DNA from: CAYMAZ01 sp964526285
Lineage (GTDB): Bacteria; Bacteroidota; Bacteroidia; Bacteroidales; DTU049
DNA: 5,357 nucleotides
Direction: 5' to 3'
Assembly: GCA_964526285.1 (NCBI GenBank)
Contig: CAZGIW010000143.1
Location: 1 to 5,357, forward strand
Of this stretch, positions 1 through 5,357 are shown in pieces. Below the pieces are notes generated by a model. The model was given only the letters and a program-made list of their open reading frames with translations, made no database searches and was not told the DNA's origin. The position numbers were made by a program, and so were the translations under genes. How positions within the stretch are numbered: position 1 is the first letter of the stretch; the number at the start of each line of letters is the position of its first letter.

Positions 1-22
1 TTTCAAATTCTACATTGAGGTT

Positions 23-725
23 TTAATTGCTGATTTGATACTTAAACGACAATTGAGGACTGATTGAAAATATGGGAAATTCGGGCAAGTCTCTAAAATT
101 CAAACTCGAATAGACCTTTTTGTTTGAAAAAGGGTATGCTATTGAAGTGAAATATCTTTTAAAACATTCTTTATACACAAACAGATTTAACCCAACACTC
201 ATCCTGTCATTAAGCAAATATGAAATATTTGTTTCTGAAAAAGCAAGATAATTGTGTAATAAATCGCTTTCAAAAGGAATAAATGAAAATGCAAACCCGA
301 TTCCGGTTTTAATTGTTATTTTTTCCTTAATATTAATATCCTTTGATGTTGAAACACTTATTCCGTAATAAAACAACTGGTGTTTTTGTATGCCGCTGTT
401 ATGCTCAAGTTTATAGTCAGGATAGTTAATCGAATAGAACGATGTGGTTTTTTGATAGTTTTTTGAATATGTTCCCAGCGCCAAACCATAACTCAAAAAT
501 TTTCCCTCAAAAACAGACAATGTTAGGTGCGAACCATAATTGAATGCATAATTCAAGCTCTCATATCCATCAGCTTTCATGCTTATGTGAACCGGCAGAA
601 ATATTGGTTGATAGTCTGAACTCCTGTGCATATATTGAGGCACTAAAACACAAATGCATCAATAATACCAATGGCAGCAATCTGTTGAATTTATATTTAC
701 AAGCATTGATGAATGTTGTTTTCAT
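23..725 (-). CDS. Small outer-membrane beta-barrel-like protein, frameshifted
   Basis: The real start is almost certainly the ATG at 725, overlapping the previous TGA. It opens 51 codons encoding a convincing signal peptide: 'MKTTFINACKYKFNR', a hydrophobic core 'LLPLVLLMHLCFS' and cleavage region 'ASIYAQEF', followed by 'RLSTNISAGSHKHES'. That frame stops at a TGA at 572-570. The next frame, open from 658, carries the rest from 'DGYESLNYAFNYGSHLTLS' to a stop at 23, about 182 residues. Omitting one base near 572 gives a continuous protein of about 233 residues. The body is rich in amphipathic, aromatic strands ('LSYGLALGTYSKNY', 'ITIKTGIGFAFSFI', 'MSVGLNLFVY', final 'SISPQLSFKYQI'), as in an outer-membrane barrel. 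The GTG at 643 is the only way to call the body alone, but it lacks a signal peptide and has no good start context. The cause may be a sequencing error, a recent null mutation or, less likely, recoding. Family not recognised. Confidence 0.78.
722..725 (-). other. ATGA stop/start overlap between the lipoprotein gene and the frameshifted barrel gene
   Basis: The minus strand reads 'AAAAGTTATGAAAACA': the TGA stop of the lipoprotein gene overlaps the ATG of the following signal-peptide gene. This overlap, together with the clear signal peptide that follows, is the main reason for placing the start of the last gene at 725 rather than at the downstream GTG at 643. It suggests translational coupling. 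Confidence 0.65.
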
Positions 726-1192
726 AACTTTTCATTTGTTAGAAAGAAAATGTTTTTAATCCTTAAAACACTAGAATCAGGGTGATTACTAATATTATCC
801 CTGTATAATGGAAATCTACTTAATTCCAAACATATGCTACTTCTATCATATGTAATTGTTCCTATTGTTTCGAAGTAAAACTCAGTATAATGGTATTCTG
901 AAAAAGCCCTGGGTTCAGGCTCATAAAATGTACCTACATTTCTGTAGTTGTGAAAAAACATTACTTTTTTGTTTTTAAATTTTATATGATAAACATCATT
1001 CGTTTCAGGCAACAGGTAATCAGATCTTATCTTGGTGTATTCATATTTCCAAACCGTATTGTCAAGTTCTTGAAGTCTGTCAGGATAATTGGGTTTATCA
1101 CATGAAACAGCAGCCATAAAGATTGCAAAGGTGATGATTGTCAATTTAAAGCTAAATATTGATGTGTGTGTTTGAGGAGATGTTTTTTTCAT
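722..1192 (-). CDS. Small predicted lipoprotein
   Basis: The 156-residue protein starts at an ATG 11 bases after the previous stop. It has a long basic, polar N-region ('MKKTSPQTHTSIFSFK'), a hydrophobic segment and a lipobox-like 'MAAVSC' with Cys31, followed by 'DKPNYPD'. It is therefore expected to be lipidated at Cys31 after cleavage by signal peptidase II. The mature 126 residues carry 'ELDNTVWKYEYTK' near the start and then alternating beta-strand-like stretches ('VYHIKFKNKKVMFF', 'EFYFETIGTITY', 'SICLELSRF'), ending in 'IFFLTNEKL'. The 'L-x-N-T-x-W-x-Y' opening followed by strands recalls small lipocalin-like Bacteroidota lipoproteins, but I cannot assign a family. The residues after the Cys do not form a clear surface-export signal of the acidic type described in Capnocytophaga, so leaflet and side are undecided. 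Its TGA overlaps the ATG of the next gene by four bases, suggesting translational coupling. Confidence 0.85.
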   Translation of the reverse strand: MKKTSPQTHTSIFSFKLTIITFAIFMAAVSCDKPNYPDRLQELDNTVWKYEYTKIRSDYLLPETNDVYHIKFKNKKVMFFHNYRNVGTFYEPEPRAFSEYHYTEFYFETIGTITYDRSSICLELSRFPLYRDNISNHPDSSVLRIKNIFFLTNEKL

Positions 1193-1203
1193 TTTGATGA
1201 ATT

Positions 1204-1722
1204 TTAGAGTTTTCCAAATTTTATAAACTGTGAAATACTTTCATTAAAAACATGAATCAGGTATATGCCTGCCGGCAACATGCTTATATTTATTTCAGTT
1301 TCGCCTGTTGCAAATTCCACTTCTTTAATTTTAATAAATATCCCGTCAATTGTATATAGATTAATTATTGCATCAATAATGCCGTCCGGAATTCTTATGT
1401 GCAAAATATCATTTGTAGGATTGGGATACACAATGATTTCCTGTGTTGAGTTATTTTCAATGGCCGAGGGTTCGGTTGATGTGAAAAAATTAAAATTTTC
1501 GTTCAGCAGTTTTGCATATTCAGCAGGAAAAACACTGTCGTTGTCATTGGTTGATTTGCTTGTGTTTCTCACAACAAAATAGACAATTGGGCAGCTTGCA
1601 TCACCCGAAAGTGGTGGCAAAATCAGCTCAGGCTTGCTGTTGTACTGGGTGTATGCCGGCAACAACTGCCCAGTGAGGGCATTGTAATACTGTATGGTGT
1701 ATTTTTTTCCGCTGGGTGTCAT
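1204..1722 (-). CDS. Orphan T9SS type A sorting-domain protein, probable 3' remnant of a larger secreted protein
   Basis: Counted from the first ATG (1722), this is 172 residues: a short beta domain, a Ser/Thr/Asn-rich linker, and a complete type A T9SS sorting domain ('IVYPNPTNDILHI', 'INLYTIDG', 'LPAGIYLI', 'FIKFGKL'). There is no signal peptide, although T9SS cargo must first cross the inner membrane by Sec. The frame is open further upstream, to a TAG near 1790, with a TTG at 1761, but those codons lie inside the preceding barrel gene and add no signal sequence. The beta domain shares 'YNALTG' and 'PPLSGD..CP' with 'YNPLTG' and 'PNLGD..P' in the corresponding part of the large glycosidase-like protein, also just before its sorting domain. 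I therefore infer a truncated paralogue. The first part is GC-rich (about 51% over 1591-1720, hand count) against about 22% in the gene before it. It could be expressed as part of the operon but is unlikely to be exported. A purposeful short protein cannot be excluded. Confidence 0.75.
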   Translation of the reverse strand: MTPSGKKYTIQYYNALTGQLLPAYTQYNSKPELILPPLSGDASCPIVYFVVRNTSKSTNDNDSVFPAEYAKLLNENFNFFTSTEPSAIENNSTQEIIVYPNPTNDILHIRIPDGIIDAIINLYTIDGIFIKIKEVEFATGETEINISMLPAGIYLIHVFNESISQFIKFGKL

Positions 1723-1735
1723 TTTGAGGGTAATC

Positions 1736-2278
1736 TTATTTTTCTTTTGTTTTAAAACCAAGTGAAATTTTGTATGAAAGACCTACCATTAGGGCATTTG
1801 TAGGATAAACCGAACCGGAATACGGCTCTTGTGTGAACAACAAATGAAGCCCAATGTTTTTATAAAAAAAATTCATCCCGTATCCGGGGAAAATTGTTGT
1901 GTCCTTACCCTTAATTTTTCTAACTAAACTGATACACGGATAAAAAAATATTTTATTTTGTTGAAAAAAACCTATATAGAAAAATGGATTTATTCCTATT
2001 GAAATCTTTTGAAAATAGAATTCATATTTGAAATCAAATAAATCATTGAGAGGATACCTATATGTTTGGAGTCTTTTAAATATTCCAATTTCTGAAAAAA
2101 AATAATTGTTATTATAACTAATATCCAAAGATAATGCTTTGCTATTATTACCCCTATCAGCAACAACAAAGCTTAAGGTTGGTTTAAAGTATAAGTGTTT
2201 TAACTTAGTGTTATTTTCATCTTGTGAATTTACTATAAACGGAAGTATCATAATAAACATTAAGAATATGTGTTTCAT
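1736..2278 (-). CDS. Small outer-membrane beta-barrel-like protein, paralogue of upstream neighbour
   Basis: Family not recognised. The 180-residue protein begins with a signal peptide of about 18 residues ('MKH', a hydrophobic core, 'IVNSQDEN'), whose post-cleavage 'SQDEN' matches the 'SQEEN' of the upstream gene. The rest is aromatic-rich amphipathic strand sequence ('ALSLDISYNNNYFFSEIGIF', 'KISIGINPFFYIGFF', 'IGLHLLF'), ending in a plausible last barrel strand 'LMVGLSYKISLGFK' and a Lys-rich tail. Residues 132-173 align with residues about 154-197 of the neighbour (Y-G-x2-F-x-YK, a later E-x-Y, then an L-x-Y-x-I strand). The ATG overlaps the upstream TGA by four bases, so translation is probably coupled. 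The gene is strikingly AT-rich: a hand count of 1921-2100 gives about 22% G+C. It seems complete at both ends; its stop sits directly at the edge of the GC-rich T9SS fragment downstream. The barrel fold is inferred. Confidence 0.87.
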   Translation of the reverse strand: MKHIFLMFIMILPFIVNSQDENNTKLKHLYFKPTLSFVVADRGNNSKALSLDISYNNNYFFSEIGIFKRLQTYRYPLNDLFDFKYEFYFQKISIGINPFFYIGFFQQNKIFFYPCISLVRKIKGKDTTIFPGYGMNFFYKNIGLHLLFTQEPYSGSVYPTNALMVGLSYKISLGFKTKEK

Positions 2279-2286
2279 TTTTTTTT
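2275..2286 (-). other. Poly-A stop/start overlap joining the two barrel genes
   Basis: On the minus strand nine consecutive A residues lead directly into TGA, so the last A, T and G also make the ATG of the next gene. The Lys-Lys-Lys end of the first gene, its stop codon and the second start thus share one short tract. No Shine-Dalgarno sequence is present; an A-rich stretch before the ATG is common in Bacteroidota, where initiation often does not depend on one. The layout suggests re-initiation after termination (translational coupling). A one-base backward slip on the A run would instead join the two frames. Confidence 0.6.
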
Positions 2287-2895
2287 CAGATTTACGTTTT
2301 TAATACAATAAACTAAACTCAAAGATAGTTTCTGTGAATTCCAAAAATGGCTATTTACCTCGTTTCTAAAATATGTTTCTTTTTCAAAAACAATGCTTAA
2401 CTGCTTATACCTAAACTGAAATCCCAATCCATACATGAATTTGTTTAAGTTGGACAAATTCTTATCAGGAAATAAACAAAAACTTAAAGAAAAGGAAGGA
2501 CCAAAGAAAAATGTTTCTGTATTTGCTTTTTCGGTGTAAAAAAAAATGTTTCCAGAGACCATTCCTTGAGCTGTGAACAAAAATTTTGAAAGTTTATATT
2601 CGGGGTCACTTTGACTACTGAAACTCTCTGCAACCAAAACATTTTCAGAAACATTAATGTTCAAAAATGAATATTTGCTTGAAATAAACAAAAACTGACT
2701 TATTCCATAGAAAGAAGAAAAATATTTCGTTTCCTTTACAGGGGAATGAGCCCACCAACCCAAGTAATTGTAGGTGAATTCTGTTTTTTTTAGCCCAACA
2801 CCAAAATCAATGTGCGACAGAAAATTTTTATTTTCTTCCTGTGATATTGCTGACAAACTATGTAAGATAAAGAAGAGAATAAGAATTTTTTTCAT
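2275..2895 (-). CDS. Small outer-membrane beta-barrel-like protein with signal peptide
   Basis: No family recognised by name. The 206-residue protein starts at an ATG 12 bases after the stop of the glycosidase-like gene. The first 19 residues are a Sec signal peptide: 'MKK', a hydrophobic core, and 'SAISQEEN' as the cleavage region. The mature part is almost entirely alternating hydrophobic/polar stretches rich in Phe, Tyr and Ser ('FGVGLKKTEFTYNY', 'FFFGPSFSLSFCLF', 'YGLGFQFRYKQLSIVF', 'KLSLSLVYCI') separated by polar turns. This is the usual look of a small Bacteroidota outer-membrane barrel of about 8 strands. Its C-terminal third aligns by eye with the next gene downstream, suggesting tandem duplication. 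Its last codons form a poly-A run that overlaps the next start. The role is unknown; context suggests the cell surface, together with the T9SS-exported enzyme. The coding call is firm, the barrel fold is inferred. Confidence 0.88.
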   Translation of the reverse strand: MKKILILFFILHSLSAISQEENKNFLSHIDFGVGLKKTEFTYNYLGWWAHSPVKETKYFSSFYGISQFLFISSKYSFLNINVSENVLVAESFSSQSDPEYKLSKFLFTAQGMVSGNIFFYTEKANTETFFFGPSFSLSFCLFPDKNLSNLNKFMYGLGFQFRYKQLSIVFEKETYFRNEVNSHFWNSQKLSLSLVYCIKNVNLKKK

Positions 2896-2907
2896 AAAAA
2901 CAAAAAT

Positions 2908-5357
2908 TTATTGAATTAGAATTATTTTTTCCCAAAAGCAATTTGAATAAGTAAAAACACATAGAAAATATATTCCATTTTTCTCGTTTGAAATATCAAT
3001 GAAGAAATTGTTTAAATTAATGTTGTTTTGCGTTGAAACAATAACTCCCTCAGAATTCATTACAATAAAACCTGTTGCTTCTTCATCACAAACCACCTCA
3101 AAAACGCCATTACTGGGATTAGGGTACACTTCAATGGATTTGTTGTCAATCAAATAGTTTGTTGAATCTTTTGCAAACTGAATGTTTATCATAACCTCAG
3201 AGTTTAACAAAGTAGTATCTTTTTCAGGAATCCAGTTTGTATGATCAGGGAATGATTTATTGCTATAATGCCCAAGATAAGTCACTTTGTATGCGTAATC
3301 TGGATGCATATCCCCAAGATTGGGGAGATATGGTTTAAGGTAACCAAGTGTATTTGTTGAAACTGTTTGATATCCTGTAAGTGGATTATATGGGTAACCT
3401 CTTGTGCTTTGAAAGCCAATGAGATACCAATGTTTTTTAAAGGGGTGGAGTGATTTTTTTAATCCTTTAATTGTAAATGTGGGGTTGTTGTATATTGCCG
3501 ATGATGTTATTGGAGTTGTTGTGCCATAATTATCTGTATAATCATTATTGTTAAATGGATTTCCTGTGTTGTTTTGTCCCAATTCATATCCGTCTTCCAT
3601 TACACACGGTTGAGGCAAAGTCCCGTTATCAACCAAAGACTTTATGCAAGGATTAGAATCATATAAATTACGCCAGTAATAGGTTGTATTGTGAACCCAA
3701 CCAAGAATACGTTCCTTGTTATAGCCTACCATATAATAGTTTTCTATCATTGTTTTTTTGATATTGGATTTGTCTGTCCATAAATCCACTGTGTATTCCC
3801 CCTCTCTTAAATTTTCTCCAGAAAAAAAGGAATTGATATTGCTATATTGTGTGTAAAAACTCAGATCATGAATTCCCCTGTCCCACCACCAGTGCATTCC
3901 TGAGCCAATTCCACCTGCAAGCGCAGTAGCCCAGATTGCATTGTGAAAATCAATATCTGTGCAACAGTGTATCATGATTTTTTCATTGCCATATTTATCA
4001 CCACCCAGACCAATTTCCTCTATAATAACCGGCTTATTCCATTTTTTCCACAATTCTTTAGTTTTCTCTAATCTAGCAATATTTATATCCTTTGACTCTC
4101 CATATTTATGAAATCCTATTATATCTAAATATTTAAACATTATTGCTTTATTCTTATTTGTCTCAAAGTCTGGGTAAGTTGCATATGTATTACAAAACAG
4201 TATTCTATCAAAACCTAAGACATCTTTAATATGTGATTTTTGAGGAGAAAACCAATTAAAAAAAACTGGAACAGCATCTTCAATATCATCTTCATCATTT
4301 GGATCATTACCTTCCTCAAAAATCATATCACTTAACCATTTATCAATTTCTGAGTACTGATAAATTGCAAAATTTGGCAAATATCCCCATCTCGAAAAAA
4401 TATACCTTATTGTGTTTAATTGCCACTTTCTTACAGTGGTGTTTTCAAAATATTCTTTACGCAGAAGCAAGTTAAAGCCTAATTTATATGGGTTGTTGCT
4501 CCATTTAATATGCCCCCATGGCCCTCCTTCATGTAATTCGGTATGGTGCCTAAACAATATAAAATACAAACCTAAATTAAATGCCAAATCCATTAAATCA
4601 TCATATTCCCACATTTGAGCCATTTTGGGATAATAATTATTGTAATTATCCCAATCAGGCAATGCATTTTGCCCACCAAGTTCTAATCGGAAAAAATTTC
4701 CACCGCTATTTGCTAAATCATTTAACCAACGTTGATGTTTTAAACAATTTGCAGGACTAAAACGATGACTCTCATATGCAGAATGTGAAATATTATGACC
4801 AACTGAAAAGAATGTTTCCTGTGTCTCGCTATAATATAAGTATCTGTCTTTGGCTGTTCCAGTATTGCTTTTTGTTAAGTATCCCTTATGATTTGAAGGA
4901 ATACATGTAAATGAAAATTCATATGGGCCAGAAACATTTGCATTATTCAATACCAAATAAAGCTTTACATCCCATGTGCCTGTTTCATCAGGAGCAAACC
5001 GTATTCTCCATGGGTAATCGGTATTAAGTTGTACCCATGTATTGTTAATTAGATCTCTTTCGTAAGGAACATAGTAAAACCCCATAGCTTTCCTAACAAT
5101 GCCTGATGGAGATGTTAGTCTTGCTTCAATTGCAATTTCCTCTGGATTAAATGGATTTATTCCGCCAATGTTATTGTCCAGAAAATCTTCTATTTGATTG
5201 GTTATTAACTGGGATAACTTCAGCCCTAATTCCATTTTATGATATTTTGGAACTTCCCCAACTGTGTTATCAGGATAAAACCATACAGTTTCAAACTCAA
5301 AAGGATTAATCCTTGCCACAAAATTGCTGCTATTGTCAACGGTGATTTTTGAGCCCG
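2908..5357 (-). CDS. T9SS-secreted glycoside hydrolase-like protein with TIM barrel, 5'-partial
   Basis: Probable secreted glycosidase; substrate unknown. The frame stays open to the window edge, so the protein starts outside; the GTG at 5319 is only an internal Val codon. Numbering from that codon: residues about 25-140 form a beta-sandwich resembling DUF5060 ('NPFNPEEI', 'PSG', 'GFYYV', 'WRIRFAPDETGTW'). Residues about 160-550 look like a clan GH-A TIM barrel: 'GGNFFRLEL' (R211), 'RHHTELH', 'WSNNPY', 'RYIFSRWGY', candidate acid/base E324 in 'YQYSEIDKW', candidate nucleophile E435 in 'PVIIEEIG', then 'HWWWD' (475-480) and 'GWVHN'. Residues about 612-690 form a further beta domain, and 729-803 a type A T9SS sorting domain ('VYPNPSNGVF' to 'KIILIQ'). 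The twelve codons before the GTG include 'GSKITVDNSSNF', which may be the end of a repetitive beta domain. The gene heads the visible operon; the next start lies 12 bases beyond its stop. Secretion by T9SS is well supported. The enzyme class rests on motif reading, and the usual Asn before the acid/base is replaced by Ser323. Confidence 0.93.
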   Translation of the reverse strand, partial: GSKITVDNSSNFVARINPFEFETVWFYPDNTVGEVPKYHKMELGLKLSQLITNQIEDFLDNNIGGINPFNPEEIAIEARLTSPSGIVRKAMGFYYVPYERDLINNTWVQLNTDYPWRIRFAPDETGTWDVKLYLVLNNANVSGPYEFSFTCIPSNHKGYLTKSNTGTAKDRYLYYSETQETFFSVGHNISHSAYESHRFSPANCLKHQRWLNDLANSGGNFFRLELGGQNALPDWDNYNNYYPKMAQMWEYDDLMDLAFNLGLYFILFRHHTELHEGGPWGHIKWSNNPYKLGFNLLLRKEYFENTTVRKWQLNTIRYIFSRWGYLPNFAIYQYSEIDKWLSDMIFEEGNDPNDEDDIEDAVPVFFNWFSPQKSHIKDVLGFDRILFCNTYATYPDFETNKNKAIMFKYLDIIGFHKYGESKDINIARLEKTKELWKKWNKPVIIEEIGLGGDKYGNEKIMIHCCTDIDFHNAIWATALAGGIGSGMHWWWDRGIHDLSFYTQYSNINSFFSGENLREGEYTVDLWTDKSNIKKTMIENYYMVGYNKERILGWVHNTTYYWRNLYDSNPCIKSLVDNGTLPQPCVMEDGYELGQNNTGNPFNNNDYTDNYGTTTPITSSAIYNNPTFTIKGLKKSLHPFKKHWYLIGFQSTRGYPYNPLTGYQTVSTNTLGYLKPYLPNLGDMHPDYAYKVTYLGHYSNKSFPDHTNWIPEKDTTLLNSEVMINIQFAKDSTNYLIDNKSIEVYPNPSNGVFEVVCDEEATGFIVMNSEGVIVSTQNNINLNNFFIDISNEKNGIYFLCVFTYSNCFWEKIILIQ

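Noticed and set aside
1..22. Possible terminator after the last gene
   Set aside because: Only 22 bases are visible beyond the stop, and they show no hairpin followed by a T run.
23..643. GTG at 643 as the start of the last gene
   Set aside because: It leaves the protein without a signal peptide although a perfect one lies just upstream in the neighbouring frame, beginning at an ATGA overlap at 725.
544..759. Plus-strand open frame of 71 codons
   Set aside because: It lies antisense to the signal-peptide region of the minus-strand gene and the lipoprotein end. It has no recognisable motif, and the minus strand explains this stretch well.
1265..1582. Plus-strand open frame of 105 codons with hydrophobic stretches
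   Set aside because: It is antisense to the T9SS sorting domain, which is unmistakable on the minus strand. The hydrophobic look is the mirror of beta-strand codons.
1269..1662. The 10-mer TGCCGGCAAC occurs near 1270 and again near 1653
   Set aside because: Both copies encode Leu-Pro-Ala within the same gene in unrelated contexts, so they look like coincident codon use rather than a repeat or binding site.
1736..2895. Small barrel proteins as PorP/SprF-type T9SS partners
   Set aside because: PorP/SprF proteins are usually about 300 residues with a recognisable conserved pattern. These are 180 and 206 residues and I see no such pattern.
4412..4618. Plus-strand open frame of 68 codons
   Set aside because: It is antisense to the TIM-barrel coding region and has no sign of its own selection.

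Overview
The window looks like part of a Bacteroidota genome. It is AT-rich, has no Shine-Dalgarno-like sequence before its starts, and two encoded proteins end in a type A sorting domain of the type IX secretion system (T9SS), with the diagnostic 'VYPNP(S/T)' start and a short basic/hydrophobic C-terminal tail. The T9SS is known essentially only from this phylum. I cannot name a genus.

All six genes lie on the minus strand and are packed as one apparent operon, read from high to low coordinates. (1) 5357-2908 is the 3' and larger part of a secreted multidomain protein. It has an N-terminal beta-sandwich resembling DUF5060, a TIM-barrel glycoside-hydrolase-like domain, further beta domains and a T9SS sorting domain; its true start lies outside the window. 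(2) 2895-2275 and (3) 2278-1736 are two small signal-peptide proteins rich in amphipathic beta strands. They are probably outer-membrane beta-barrels and appear to be tandem paralogues. (4) 1722-1204 is a short T9SS-sorting-domain protein without a signal peptide; it looks like the surviving 3' end of a relative of gene 1. (5) 1192-722 is a small lipoprotein. (6) 725-23 is another small beta-barrel-like protein whose signal peptide and body lie in different frames, so the gene carries an apparent frameshift. Gaps are 11-13 bases or 4-base ATGA overlaps, leaving little room for internal promoters. There is no intergenic stretch over 300 bases, no RNA gene, CRISPR array or insertion sequence, and no convincing terminator.

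Every product appears to be exported: one or two T9SS cargo proteins, a lipoprotein and three small probable outer-membrane proteins. The simplest reading is a cell-surface module around a secreted glycosidase-like enzyme. Nothing visible fixes the substrate or the role of the small proteins. The most informative oddities are the frameshifted last gene, the GC-rich orphan T9SS fragment, and the poly-A stop/start junction between the two paralogous barrel genes. I do not see clear evidence of a wholly new system.
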